From the NCBI GenBank assembly GCA_964007475.1, contig OZ023274.1, positions 74,349,303 through 74,413,302 of the forward strand: a DNA stretch of 64,000 nt, in the 5' to 3' direction. Shown here in pieces: positions 36,301 through 49,900 of this stretch; positions within the stretch are counted from its first letter, which is position 1, and each line of letters begins with the position of its first letter. The position numbers were made by a program, and so were the translations under genes. This DNA is from Hybos culiciformis (taxonomy: Eukaryota > Arthropoda > Insecta > Diptera > Hybotidae). The notes under the pieces were generated by a model. That model did no database searches and was not told where the DNA came from. It saw only the letters and a program-made list of their open reading frames with translations.

Positions 36301-39300
36301 TTAACAGTGACAGTAAATTTTATGATAGCATTGATATTTAAACATAATTTCACTTTAAAAACTAATTTTAATTACATATTATATTATATTAATAAAATTT
36401 AACAATTAAAATAAAAATTTTAATTACAGCCACTATAATTTCTGATAAAACCGCGCTTAATATAGAAAACTGTGATTTTCAATTAAATATATTTTTTTTT
36501 GTTTTTATTAATTTCAAAATTGCTTTTGCACTATAATTTGTATTGTATATGACTGGACATAATGATGTAATTGAAAGAAAAACGCATAAAACGTATGTTT
36601 TTATGCTAAATTTATGCGGTCGATGTGCTTCAATAAATTCAAGTTCAAGGAAATTTTCAATAAAATAAAATTAAAATTTATATGTTTATAAACATTATAA
36701 TATAAGCATTAATATTATAATAGTTATAAACTGGCTAAAAATCTAATAAAAAAATGTTATTGATGAAAATAATTATTATTGTAAACTATGTAAATGTTTT
36801 ATGTTAAGTGAAATTTCAAAAAATTTGCAATAAATTGAGTTTTGTTTCTAAAAAATGATGTTCATATACGGAATATTTCGATACTTGGTGTCGCGTTGTA
36901 TTATACTAATAATAAAAATATAGGACATATATGATAAATGAAGAATATTTTGGCATTTAAAGAATTAAAATCGATTAGGTAGTTCATTAGTTACAAGTAT
37001 TTTATTGATGGATGAACGAATGCACCTTTAATGAAGAGATTTAGTTCATTTTCTCATTTTAGATCATTCATGATTTAATTTTTTCGTAATATGTATTTTT
37101 AAAAAAAAAACTCTACTGGAATTCTTTTTCTTTCTTAGTATGTATGTTTATTTATTTTTCATTTTTATTCTTTTGACTTTGGCCATAAAATCACAATCTT
37201 AGACTGTGTGAGACTTAAAAGTATATAAGAGTAATAAAAACAACTGCTACTTCAAATTTAAATTTCTCGATCTTAAGACTTGACATTATAACAACATTTT
37301 TTAAATTCTAAAATTTTTAATTTTTTCGCCCCAAATTATTTTATCATTTTGTTTGATAAGTTAATTTTGAATATGATTATTTTCTTTTAGACTAGCGTTT
37401 GTTACTAACACTGCGGGCAAGAAGAACAGGATTTCATTTTGAATTCCAATTCCAATTTCATTTTTTTTTTTTTTTCAAAAGCACCAATTACCTATATTAT
37501 TTATTATACTTTGGATTAAATTACTGATAAAAAAACTTTTAGTTATTTAATAAACAAAAAAAAATTGGAAATCAAAAGCACTCGATATAAAGTAGGTATT
37601 ATTATAATAAAATTATTGTTATTTAATTAAGTATTAATTTATATATATAAAAAAAAAATTATTAAATAAGATTTTTCAGATAATAAAAACACTATCTAGA
37701 GAAAAAATAAATTCAAAGGTTATTTAAAAATTAGGTACACTCAATAAGAATAGAATAAAACAGTTTTTGTGAATATTTTTAACTTTTTTCAATACATCAG
37801 CTTTTCACAAAATGTTTGCAAAAACTTAAATAGGTTTTCGTTATCATAGCTCTGTCAAAAAACATATGCAATGTAAGATGGATATTAAATATTTTATGGG
37901 GCAACGGCATTATCTGACGTACCATCTTAAAAATTATTGAAAGTTTTATTCATGTATTATACTGAAAATAGATAAAGTACCTAAGTTATTTTTGTGAATC
38001 ATTTAATAATTAGAATTTGGCAAGACTGAGTGTTGCTTATATTTAATATTTATAATTTTTGAAAATTAATCCTTTTTTTAATTGTAAGTACGTAATGAGT
38101 TTTATTTCCGACTGCGCAATACGTATTTATTCTTGAATTAATATTATATATAATAATATAACAAAGAATTATAATTTGAAATTGCAAAAATTTCTATATC
38201 TATACTTCACAAATGATAATGACATCAAAAAATCGATATTATGTCAAGGAACCTTATTGACGATAAGAAATTATTAATAAATTTATTAATCCAATAATTC
38301 TGGCTTATTTATATTGCATCAATGCAATGATAGGATTTTATTTCGTGATACGCCTTTGGATTAAGAAAAATATAACTTGAAAGTTATTGAAATGATAAGT
38401 CTGAAAAACTTTTGAATACTCAAAATTTTCTAATCACCTAGCGCCGTTTCTAAATGCAGCAATAAATGGGAAAGTACAATAAATATTTATTTTCTATAAA
38501 TGCAATATGTAAACATTATGTATATACTTTTTTCAAGGTTCAAAATCAAAGATAATTTAGTTTCATTGAAATTTTATAATTACCTAAATATCAAAAAAAA
38601 AAAATACTACTCATAATTTATTATCTTCTATCTAGTGAGCATTCGAGATAAAAGACAATAGTATTTATGTTTATCCGTAATTTATATAGATTATCAAATA
38701 TTTTATAAAGAAAGAACAATTATAAAAACAAAAAAAAAACCTAAATAGTTATATAAAAAAAATTTAAAAGAACCAATAATATGCCATTGCGATATCGCAT
38801 AATCGGATTGAAAATCTAAAAAAATTTACGTAAATAATAAAATATTTTCAGAAAAAAAAAAAATAAATAAATATAAATAAATAAAACGTTTTTTATACAA
38901 AAAAAATTATACCTTTCGATATACTTCAGCAATTTAATTATTATTATTAATTAATTATTTTAATATAAACCGTAGAATCGTTTAATAAGAAATTCAGAAT
39001 AACTGGTGCTCTTCTATTAAGTATAAAATACTAACTACCGAAGAATATCTATCCTTATGATTTTTATAAAACAATTAAATTTTAATGGCTTTCACTATTT
39101 GAAAAAAAAATTATAAATATAATTTGAATATCAATAATTACAGATTAATGTACAGCAAAAATTATTATTATTATTATGATACCTTTAATAAATTATTTAT
39201 GAATGAAAATAATTATTTTGAGCATAAATTTTTTAATTCAATAACTTTACTTTTTATATATTAGTTTAACATTTTTGTAAAAAAAAAAAAAAACTTTAAA

Positions 39301-40293
39301 TAAATCATGATAAGATATTTAATGAAAATTTATTTTTAAAACTTACATAAATATTTCGCCGAAATATTTTTTTTTTTTTTCTAAAATTTTGTTTTATTTT
39401 ATTAAGTTCAAATTATTCAATTTAAATAATTTTTTTTAAATATGATTAAATTTCTAATCACGAAGTTCGCTTTTGTATTTTTAATTTGAAAAAAAATATT
39501 GAACAGGAGAGTCGATCAGCGAATAGACTACACATATATTATAAAATAACATTTATTATTATTACATTATGAATTGAACAAATAAAAAGATTGAATAGTG
39601 GGTATAATATTACTTTTTTTTTTAATTAAAATCAACATTTTGATTGATCCATAATTTTGGAAATTTTGAGTTTTAATTTATTTTTTTGGAAGTTTCGTAT
39701 AATTAGGATTTTAGAATTTGTCTACAAAAAAATTAAAATGAATTCCAAAAATTTTGTTAAACAAATCTTATAGAAATAAAATCATATTCAACAGTTTACT
39801 ATTTCAAATTGAAAACGAAAATTCTTCAAAAAAAAAAAAAAAACAATTTTCCACCTTTTTAGATTAGAAATAAAATGAATGAACAGGTAAAACTTATGAT
39901 CAGTTGTTTATTTAAAATTGTCACAATAAAATCGAAAGCTTTAATTTAATATTATAATACCTGAACGGATATTATTTTTCTTATTATTTATTTTTATTTT
40001 TATTTTTACTATTATTACAATAGTTTTTTTTTAAATTTAATAGAGTAAATTATAATTTTACTTGTTTAAAATTACAAAAAAAAAAAAAAACTTTAATAAT
40101 ACACATTTTATTTCTAATTTACATCGTACACTTTAAATGAGAATTACATGATTTTTTTATGACATATAACTTTCAATGAAAGTTTCTTGAATTATAATTA
40201 CTTCTGAATAAAAAATTAAAACGAAAATTTTTCAATTAATAAAATTACCAATATATTGAAAATTAAGCAAGTTAATAAAAATTTATAACAAAA
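33352..40293. other. Gene-poor intergenic DNA, about 7 kb
   Basis: AT-rich throughout, with A/T homopolymers and a few TA-rich palindromes. No open frame longer than about 70 codons, and none with a recognisable domain. No repeat boundary that I can define. Confidence 0.5.
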
Positions 40294-40390
40294 ATGAAAA
40301 CAAAAAATATTATTTTGAATATTGCAAATAATAATAATGAAAAATTTGGTCACCACAGTGATAAACAAATTGAGCAAGCTGTAAAACCCA
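40294..40390 (+). CDS. Candidate alternative first exon a of gene 8
   Basis: ATG at 40294 opens 32 codons plus one base and ends at a consensus donor (A|GTAAGTTAA). The phase (1) is that required by gene 8 exon 2 at 55888. The C-terminal part, QIEQAVKP, resembles the end of candidate exon b (IQEAVG). Joined, it would read ...EQAVKPNKIFGIRHIQ. The intron would be 15.5 kb. It could instead belong to a lost or distant gene. Confidence 0.5.
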
Positions 40391-41054
40391 GTAAGTTAAT
40401 ATTAACAATAGTTAGTTTTTTTTTTCTATACTCTCGAAAATGTCAAAAATATGACTCAAAGTATTTTGTATATTCTCAAAGTAGATGAAAAATTTTAAAC
40501 TTTGAAAAATTGGTGACAATTATTATGAAAATATTTTTTTTTTTAATTTTGTTAATAACTTTAAAAAAACATTTTTAAGTTTGATTTTATTGCACTAAAA
40601 TTGTTGCGAAAGAAATATCTAATTTATTATTTTTATTATTTTTATTTTTATGAAAAAATAAATATATTTATTATATAATAAAAACAAATAAATGATGGTA
40701 AACATGTGTGCAGTTATACAAATATTCCAAAAAATTGTTTGTAAAATAATTTAACTAAAGAAAAAAAAAACTGAGTCCAGTTCGAGGGACCAACTACATT
40801 ATGAACTACGTGCAATCTAATCGTATTCCAAAAAAAAAATATTTATTTCCTTTTTGCATTTTTTTTTCAGTAACATTCCTTTTAGGACTTCCATTTTTGA
40901 TCCAAATGCATCAGAATACACATCATTTTAGCTTAAGGGTTAATGAAAGGTTATTGAATTCTTGTAGTATAGTGATCCAATCAGGTTCATGCAATGACTA
41001 TCAATTTTATTTTAACACACTTTATTTATTTATTATTTATTATTTTTAAATTCT
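40391..41054. other. Intronic/intergenic, no gene
   Basis: Holds an 82-codon open frame (40801-41046) with a hydrophobic N-terminal third but no recognised domain, no splice context and an end next to a mobile element. Left unassigned. Confidence 0.4.
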
Positions 41055-41058
41055 TTAA

Positions 41059-41590
41059 TGCGTTGGGGATCGTTATGTTGTATTTAGTACTATAGAATTT
41101 AGATCACTAAATGGAGTATTATATGCGTCAATACACATGCAATCATTTAGATGCATCTGCGTAAATAATGAAAAAATTTAGATGCATCAGCGTATATAAT
41201 GAAAAAATTTAGATGCATCAGCGTAAATAATTAAATCATTTAGATGTTTCGTATTGAATATTACGTAATACCTAAACAAACATAATATCTCTCACAATAT
41301 TTCAATATAGCCAAATACAAAAAAAAAAAAATGAGAAAAAATGAGAAGAAAAAATATTCTCTCTTTGCAACTACCTCTCCCCTACGCATTAAAACAGTAT
41401 ATTGGATATGTAAACAAAATTTGTTATACAACTCGTTCTGTATTTACACAAAAATACATTGACACTTGTCAATTTATATCACTCGACCTTCGGTCTCGTG
41501 ATATAAGTATTGACTCGTGTCAATGTATTTTTGTGTATACAGAACTCTTACTTAATAACAAATTTAGTTTACATATACAATAATCTACTA
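41059..41590 (-). mobile_element. TTAA-target hairpin element, copy 1 (31-bp minisatellite)
   Basis: Flanked by TTAA at 41055-41058 and 41591-41594. In reverse orientation it matches 61900-62535 at both ends (GTTATGTTGTATTTAGTA near one end, AATCTACTA at the other) and in a central hairpin whose arms hold AAAAATACATTGACAC and its complement. Between them is a tandem array of about 31-bp units containing TTTAGATGCATCAGCG. No protein. The TTAA target suggests piggyBac-type mobilisation, but the two ends are not clear inverted repeats of each other. Confidence 0.8.
41143..41253. repeat. Minisatellite, about 31-bp unit, 3-4 copies
   Basis: Units contain TTTAGATGCATCAGCGTA followed by AATAATGAAAAAA, with small differences. 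Lies inside the TTAA element. Confidence 0.8.
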
Positions 41591-41594
41591 TTAA

Positions 41595-41901
41595 ACGCGT
41601 AAAAATCTTAAGATAATATAATCAAAAGTTTTATTGATATAAAATCAGTTCTTGATAACTGGATTAATAAATTGAATAATGAAATATAAATTCTATGTAT
41701 ACTTTGATAATAATTAAAAGGGTAATTTCTGATACAAAAAAATACAATGTTCCATTATGATAGTTGGTAATTGGAATATTACAGATTATAGGTATGTATA
41801 CATAAAATATATATAAAAAAAAGAGTTTTTAAAAATCACGTTTGTAATCATCGACTATAAAGAAAAAATATTTTTTCTTTGGGGGTAGTATGGACATGTT
41901 T
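41595..41901. other. Spacer between two mobile elements
   Basis: About 300 bp of AT-rich DNA. Nothing recognised. Confidence 0.5.
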
Positions 41902-42262
41902 AATCCGATCAGTGATGCCAGATTGAAAATTTAAAAATCCCTACAGCAAGCAAAAAATTTCACTATTTTTCCCTATGTTATATAGATAATTTTCCCTACA
42001 TTTTACCCTACATTTTTTTTTAAAAAAATACTGATATTTAGTTTTTTTTTCAAATTTTTTAAATAAAAAATTGATTTTTCATGTTTTTTTATGATATCTT
42101 TTTTATTTTTATATATCAAAAAATTACAAATTTATTTTCAGTAACATTTAGATTTAGCATTAATTGTATAAAAAAAATAATCATTATTATTAATTTTATA
42201 ATTATAATTAATTAATACTAAATTTTACTAAACAAAAAAAAAATCATTAAAAAAGTTAGGAA

Positions 42263-42530
42263 TATATAGTCTCCTCAGAAATGAAACAACGTATGATATT
42301 TATACGTCATTATTAGATAATAGCACCATTCGATTCCTCGTACTTGATTTTATAAGTACAACTATTTTGCAATATTCTTAATGTTGATTAAAATGTGTTT
42401 TTTAGATGAAAATTTTACGTTACTTGATATTTTTCCATACATTTTTTTTAATTTTCAAATCTTTAAACTCAATTACTCGAAACTATACTTTTCATTATAC
42501 ATCGTTTCATTTCTCAGCAGACGATATATA
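42263..42530. mobile_element. MITE with CAGAAATGAAAC ends, nested in the hAT element
   Basis: Close relative of 25942-26203, same orientation, with inverted ends TCAGAAATGAAAC and GTTTCATTTCTCA. Its position inside 41910-43423 makes it the later arrival or a passenger. Confidence 0.7.
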
Positions 42531-42913
42531 CTTTATAGTATTAATTATATAAAAAAATAAATATTGCATTTGTAATTATTAATATTTGCAATGAATTTAA
42601 GAAAAAAAATATTGGCCAACCAACATGATAAAAAATCTCTACATTTTTTAACATTTGAAAAATCTGTCCCTTTTTCCCTACCGTGTCTTTTTATGACATA
42701 ATTTCCCTACACTGAGATAAAAAACGTGCTAAAATCGTGTAAAAATGCATAAAATCATGTATTTTCCGCAACAAAAATCGTCCAATGACGGTTTTACTAA
42801 AATCAATGCCATTTGGGATTAAAATTTTTTTAAAAGAGAAAAACATTTTTTTTTTATTTTTTATTTTTATTTATTTCTATTTTTTTTATTTCCAATTTCT
42901 TATTTTATTTCTC

Positions 42914-42983
42914 TTATGCCCTCTTCGGGATTTGAACCTCGGTCTTTAGTATTTCAACCGACCACTCTACCATTAGGCCATAG
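42914..42983 (-). repeat. tRNA-like (SINE-head-like) unit 1
   Basis: On the minus strand, an A-box-like TGGCCTAATGGTAGAG is followed about 25 bases later by a B-box-like GGTTCAAATCC. The anticodon arm does not fold cleanly, so a functional tRNA is unlikely. A tRNA-derived SINE head is the better reading. Confidence 0.45.
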
Positions 42984-43039
42984 TAATAAAATTATTCATG
43001 AGCACAAAATAGAAAATATAAATATCGTATACATATTTC

Positions 43040-43113
43040 TTATGCTTTCGTCGGGATTCGAACCTCGGTCTTTAGCATTTCATTCAACCATCACTCTTCC
43101 ATTCGGCCATAGT
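43040..43113 (-). repeat. tRNA-like (SINE-head-like) unit 2
   Basis: Minus strand, TGGCCGAATGGAAGAG then GGTTCGAATCCCG, a canonical B box. Very similar to unit 1 about 125 bp away. No acceptor stem pairing convinces me. Confidence 0.45.
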
Positions 43114-43431
43114 ATTAAAATTATTCAAATATTTTAATTCAAGAATTTTTGGAATAACTTTAATTCTCTTGGTACTAAAAATTATGCCTCTGGGCATAAA
43201 AATTATGCTTGTAGGCATTAATTTTACGATCTTAGAGCAGTTTGTACTTGATATGATACCGAAAGAACTTAAATATTGTTTTTTTTTATAAAAAAAATGT
43301 ATTTGTTGTTGTTTTGTGTATAAAAATACTAGAACTTGATTTAATGTCAAAAGTCCTAAAATTTAGTACGCCTTTTTTGGCTCAGTGACATGTAGGGAAT
43401 ATTCCCTACGTCTGGCATCACTGAATCCGTT

Positions 43432-45636
43432 AACGATTAGTTCGATTCAACAAACCTAATATATATATATATTCAGAAATTATAGACCATGCAAATTTAA
43501 GGTCGTCGAATAGATTTTCGCTAACTCCTGAAAAAAGTTCTAAAATAGTAAGCATACCTATATTAAATTATAGTTTATCTATATGCATACAGTGTTCTTG
43601 TTATTATAATGGAAAGATTTTTTTTAAATTTTTTATTTAATAATGATCATCAGCATATAATTATAAATATTTACCTAACAATTATTTTGAATGGATATAC
43701 AATTCAAAATTTTGACATATATGACATATCCAAATTTAAATTTTATAATAGCATTGTTTATTGTTCTAGCAATAATTTAATATTTACTGTAGGTACATAT
43801 AGACTTAATTCTGTGGCAATAAGGAATAAGAGCATATGTCGCGTTATGTCGAAATCGAGTTATTAATGCCATCTTTTTCTACGTGTTTTTATTTCTATTC
43901 TGTCAATTTTTTGGAATAATGGCTCAATTATTTACTGAAATATTCCTTATTACATAACAGTATAATCTCGTTTTTATATCATTTTACAGATGGAAATATT
44001 ACTTTAAATTGCTTTCCTGAAAAATAACTTTTTTGGACTTATGCTGTTATTCCGTTTTGCCACAGAATTATTATTATTACGGGTTGTCAATCCGCAGATA
44101 ACAAAACATAACATAATAAATAAAAAAATTATACAACTAACAAGCATATACCTACTGCTAAGCAAACAGTTGAAATTATTAAATTCCCTATACTTAAGTG
44201 TAAATAATAAGAAAGCTTTCATAGTTTACAATATTTAAAAAAAAAATTAACTTTAATAAAGACACCATATGGATATGGGTTTACTATGTATGATAAATTA
44301 ATAATAATAAAAGTTTAAATTGAATTTCTGTATTATTTGTTACGCAAATATAATTTATATTTTATTATTATAAGTTATTCTTAAAGAAATCTAAAAGGTG
44401 ACTGGCCCTCTGTACACTGAAACAAATTAATTTACAAATAGTGCTATACATAAATTAACTTTCTTATTATTAACTACATGCACATAAATAAGTGCAATAA
44501 ATTTTTTAAAACTAAAACTAAAACAAAAAATATTAGAAATCACAAATCTTAGATTTTTTTTGAATTACTTTAAATTTTTTCTAATTCTGCTCACGTTTGA
44601 TGTAAATAACCGCCGCGATTTTCAACAAACCGCGAGTAGGCTTGTAAACAAACATTATGTGTAAAAATTTTGCATTTCGTTGTTACTCGTATATTTTTTT
44701 TAATATACAATAATTTTTGTAATTGTAATTTCAAACATGTTTTTCATTTCAATAGTATAAATGGAATACCCTCTAAATTTCATATTGATTATTCCAATAA
44801 TTAAACTGCATAGCATTTTAAATATTTTATACAAAATAATTCAGAGTTCCATCACTCTATTCAGTTCCGAATCATAAGCTTGTGTTTTTCAGTGGACGAA
44901 TGTAATAAATGAAAGGATCAACGAAACACAATAAGTATACAAATGCAATTAAGAACATTAGACGTAATGTTTCTTAGAAATTTCTTAGCTTCAATCGTTG
45001 TTCCCTCAAAAAATGTTTTAAATTACTTTTTTCAAAGTTTTTAGATTTGTAGGTTTTAAACTCTCTTTCGATAACAGATTATAGAAAATGTTAAACTAAG
45101 AATAAAAAAGAAATATAATAAAAAAAAAATAATTACATTATTTCGATAATAAAAGCTTTGTATCTAAAAATATTGTTAACTTAGAGTGAATATTTTACAG
45201 AATATGTATACTGTATACAGGTATGTATAATATATATAATCTGAAAACACATAGTTCCAATTATCTATTTGCACAATTAATAACAAGGTACATGCATAAT
45301 ATTTAATTATAATAATAATTTAATGCATTAACAATAATAAAGAAAATTATATTTGTTTCTATATTTGCAATTATATTAAATACAGATTTGGATTTCGAAT
45401 TATAAAAGAAAAAACTCTAAAATAAATAAAAATAATTCAAATGCTTATTAATTAATCCATAAAGAAAGTTTGTTTTTGTTTTGTTTAAATTTAGAAATTT
45501 ATAAGAGTAAGATTATCGTTATTTTATTTTTATTTTAATATAAGTAGGTATTGTGCTGATATTCTGATAATTTACATAATAATATTCTAATTACAAATAA
45601 ACAAAAAAAAATTTTATATTAAGATTATAAATATAA
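43432..45636. other. Gene-poor DNA between hAT element and next MITE
   Basis: AT-rich, no gene recognised. The 43609-43863 frame (85 codons) is low-complexity and unassigned. Confidence 0.5.
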
Positions 45637-45638
45637 TA

Positions 45639-46089
45639 GTGTTTCACCTTTAAAAAAATTTAAAATTTCAAATTCTGAATTTCAAATTCCTAATGTATTT
45701 TGTTAGTGTAAAATATCAAATTTTTTTTTGTTGTAGTGAATTTAATTTGAAATTCACAACAACAAAAAAAATTTTGGAATTCAAGTTCTGTCATTCTAAT
45801 TGTCAAATCAAAAAAAAAAACATGCCAGATGAAAAAAATTCCGCAAATTTCCTGAGATTTTCTTTTGTACAATAATTTTTTGTTCATAATTTTTCCCCGA
45901 TATAATAAAATCCTCAAAATTTAGGGAAAGAAAATCCTACTCTGGCAGCTTTGTTATTAATATTTGAAATTTATGAAAAAAAGTGTTCACCCGAAAACTT
46001 TTTTTTGACATTAAATTACACTAACAAAATACATTAGGAACTTGAAATTCAGAATTTGAAATTTTTAAATTGTTTTAAGGGTGAAGCAC
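45639..46089. mobile_element. TIR element with GTGTTTCACC ends, 451 bp
   Basis: Inverted ends of roughly 75 bp: GTGTTTCACC on the left, GGTGAAGCAC on the right, then TTTCAAATTCTGAATTTCAA and CCTAATGTATTTTGTTAGTG on both sides in inverted order. A TA flanks each end (45637-45638, 46090-46091). A smaller fold-back around 45730-45770 (TTGTTGTAGTGAATTT) lies inside. No protein. Confidence 0.75.
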
Positions 46090-46091
46090 TA

Positions 46092-46760
46092 ATGTTTTGC
46101 CATGTTTAGAAAACAAATACATATAGAGATTGACAAGTTTATTATTATTGTAAATTTTGTTATTTTATATGCATACTAAAATTTGCAATAAATAATCGAT
46201 TTTATTTCCCACAGAAAGTATTAGTATATTCAAAATACGTAATTGACAACCTGATTTCAATTTCATTTAGCAATAGCGCCAGTTCATACTTTTAAATAAA
46301 ATAGAAAAATATGTATAGATATATAAAATATCTCTACTAATTTGCGAAAATATTTGCATCTTCTATAATAAAACTTACATCTTCTATAATAAAATTTAAA
46401 AAATAAAATTTGACATTACATATATTAATTTGAAAATATTTATCGTGTTTGTGTGAACATTCAAAGTCATTATAATTTTTGAATATTCATTTTTAATAAC
46501 AATCAGCATTAATAAAAGTAATGAAATTTTCATCATTCTAAACTTTTTCTGTGAACATTATTATATAAATTAATAAATAGTTAAACAATACCAAAGTTTG
46601 CATAATATTATACGCTTTACATAAAAAATTAATAAAAAAAGTAATAATAAAAATGCATTATTTTTAGTTTAATTAATTATGATTCATTGTACAAAAATTT
46701 AAAAAAAAATATAAATTATTTTAAATTCTAACTTTATTTTGTACATATTTATTATAGTTT
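46092..46760. other. Gene-poor spacer
   Basis: AT-rich. Nothing recognised. Confidence 0.5.
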
Positions 46761-46922
46761 GGTTAAACTCGACGTGACGCACGCGACGGACGCGACGCAA
46801 ATGACGTAAAGAAATATGAAATGTATGAAAATATACAGTCTCGAAGATAACGACGTTAATTAAATTATATGGTCATTAACGTCATTAACGTTTGCGTCGC
46901 GTCCGTCGCGTCGAGTTTGCCC
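46761..46922. mobile_element. Short GC-rich fold-back element (CGACG-rich ends)
   Basis: Left arm AAACTCGACG...CGCGACGGACGCGACGCAAA, with its complement at the right. Arms are about 40 bp with a small indel, around an AT-rich middle with a repeated CATTAACGT. The CpG-rich arms contrast sharply with their surroundings. The target duplication is not clear. Confidence 0.65.
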
Positions 46923-49900
46923 AGGCGGTTATGTTTAGGTTTTCTTTATATTTAAAAAAATTATTTTTCATTTATTTTGTAGACATAATTCCTTTTTATC
47001 AACGGGATTCAAGTTTTTGATAAAAGTTTTCATAACAATGAATGCCCATCCTAAGTTAATTAATTTTATTTCAATTTTCAGATAATTACATGTATATTGT
47101 AAATATTTAATTTTGACAAAAAGAAATAAATTAAAAACATTATTTTCTCTAGTTTTTTAAATGATTTTCGAGTATAAAAGCTTGGGAATCTAATGCAGTC
47201 TTATTATCAAATTAAACTTAAACTAATAACATGAAAAATAAATATAAAAAAAAATAAAATAAATTGATAATAATGTTACATTACAATTACAACATAGGTA
47301 ATCGTAATTAATTTTATCAATTTTGAACTCAGACATTTTGAACAAGTTAATTTTTAAATAATTCTGCGGTAAATCCAAGCCTATATCGTAATCAGTACCA
47401 ACTGTCAAAAGTTTGATAAAAATTTTTACGTTATGACCACTCCAAAGTCCAAATTTATAATAAAAATATTGAAAAGTAAGTAAAGTGAAAATAAATTTCA
47501 ATTCTTGAATAAATTTTTAAGATTATGATCAATAAAATTCTTCCCACCCCACTTCTAAAATATTATGATCTATCCTTGCAACAATCGCATAAGTGAATAT
47601 TTCATATACCTAAAGCAATAAATAAGAAAATGACAGAAACTCACGGTAATCCTATCTATCGGCAGCAGTGTTAAAAATGTAATTCCTTCTCTTGATTATT
47701 GATCATTTGATTAATGAATCCAAGAAATCAGTGATTTCTTCCTGCTAAAGATGTTTCAATTGTTTCTTTATTTATTTCAGAAAGCAATGATTCACATAGA
47801 CTCATTGTAAAAAAAACTTCGAATACAAAACTATATGTTTACGGTATCAAACATAATTTAAAAAATAATCCTATCAAGAATATTAAACATTTTTTCAAGA
47901 TTTCTTATTAAAAAATGCACGCATAGGAAATATTAATTAAAATTAAATTAAAAAAATAAAAACACTTTTATGAATTTTATGAAAATACTTCCGAAATTCT
48001 ACATGTAGTGTATTGTAGTGTATGTTAATTTATATGTTTGTCGTACGACTTGATTTTAATAACTCGAATTTTTTTTATTTTTCATTAATAAATTGACCTT
48101 TATTGTTTATAAAAAAAAAAAAAAACAAATTCGTTATTAATTTTGGACATGTGCTACATACAAAAAATTATAATAATTATAAAGTCATAATAAATATACG
48201 TTATCTAAACTTCTATTTGATGAAGTCATGGACGATGGACATTTTTACGACTCATAAAAATAAATATGCAACTTATGCGATTTAAACAAAACATAAATTC
48301 CAAATAAAATTTCAGGAAACCATAAAAATATCAAGTAACATAATTAAATGATGAGTTCAAATTATAGTACTTGCTTATGATGTCCAATTAATTAACTGAA
48401 ACACAGCACATAACTGAGCACATTTTAATACCAATTGTTTTGAAATTGATGATTTCTCTTACACTGTATCGTCTGTTTCTGTTAAGTATCTATATTAAAT
48501 GCGATTAATTTTGTTGGATAAATTTTAATAAATATATAAGTGCTTCTAATATTCATTTGAACATATCAGAACATATCAGAACTATGCGATGTATTTAAAA
48601 CTTTCTCAACTAAAAATATTGTCCTTGGAAATGTCTTTTGTAGAAGCTATCAATTTTGTTTATTTATTATACATGATGTACACATAATAATACCTATATT
48701 TTATTAATTTTTTGACTCTAAAATAATTAAAAAAAAGATTATCAGAAGTTCAAACTTTATATTTGAAATATGATGGAATTTCATCTTATCAAAAGTATAT
48801 TTATAGCACAACTTTTTTTTTTATTTGTTAAGCTTGTTAAGCGCTTTTTTTTTCAAATTTAGTTTAAATCTGTATTTAAGTTAATTATTATTACATAACC
48901 ATTTGATGAGTTAAGTGACTTAAATAACCTATATTATATTAAGATATATGAGAATGTTTTTAAAAAGCTTCCCTAATAATTATTAATTAATTTCAATTCA
49001 TGTTTTTTGTAATTTCTTTTCCTTCTTCATACCGCCACTGAAAAAAATATTGATTTATGTAAAATATGAGCAATATAAATATCAAATACAAATTTCAGGG
49101 CTAATGGGGTATGTCGTCAAATAATATCATTATAATTTCAAATCTAAGATACATTTACATAATTCTTTATAATGATGTCTAAACAGACAGCATGTTAATA
49201 ATTCTATAGAGAACTTTTTATAATAAATTTAGAAAAAAAAGGTTATATTTGATAATTTAAAATATGTTTAGTGTTTACACATAAATATTATTATTTTATA
49301 TCTATTATCTATTTATTTAATACAATGTTCTTGTGTTTCTAGTTTATTTTTTTAAAGTTATTGTAATAAATTCCTCAATACTAATTAAAATTATTATTAT
49401 TAAAAGTTTTATTCTTATTTTTATTATATACAATCTAAGGCGTTACTATCCTATAACTGTATTAGATTATATACATAAAAATTATACACGTGCTGATTTA
49501 ATCAAACAATTATACAAAATAATATAATAATCTATTTAATATTGTAATAATAATAATATTATTATAATGCAACTGAATATTAGTAGATTTATAACATTAT
49601 TCCCTTTTTTATGTACAGTAGAAGTTGATTGATTTAAAAAAAACGTGATCTTATAATATCGTACACTTATAATATTATACTGTACAGTATCCTCTATACG
49701 TATATAAAATTTTAAATTTTAGATTTTTTAAAACTTTCTTCAAAGTAATTTGATTACGTTCACTTGTAAGGTACTCTGACAATTTAATAAATTTCCAATA
49801 AAATTACCTTTTTTATCGTTGCATTCACTTTTCTAAATATCTTATTTTGATTATATTTTTTCTATATTGATTCAAATTCAGCCTAGGCCAATGTTCCAAA

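Larger units (their letters stand above)
41910..43423. mobile_element. hAT-type element, 1514 bp, non-coding, with nested inserts
   Basis: Ends CAGTGATGCCAGA and TCTGGCATCACTG. Flanks AATCCGAT (41902-41909) and AATCCGTT (43424-43431) match at 7 of 8 bases, fitting an 8-bp hAT duplication. Subterminal CCCTAC/GTAGGG motifs recur on both sides. It has no transposase frame. It contains a nested MITE (42263-42530) and two tRNA-like units on the minus strand. Confidence 0.78.

Noticed and set aside
40294..40390. Reading 40294 as an independent small gene
   Set aside because: It ends in a consensus donor in exactly the phase gene 8 needs and resembles another candidate first exon, so an exon is the better call.
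40801..41049. 82-codon frame with a hydrophobic segment
   Set aside because: No family recognised, no splice context, ends next to a TTAA element. Kept only as an unassigned note.
42914..43113. Functional tRNA genes on the minus strand
   Set aside because: B boxes are good, but neither unit forms a convincing acceptor or anticodon stem.
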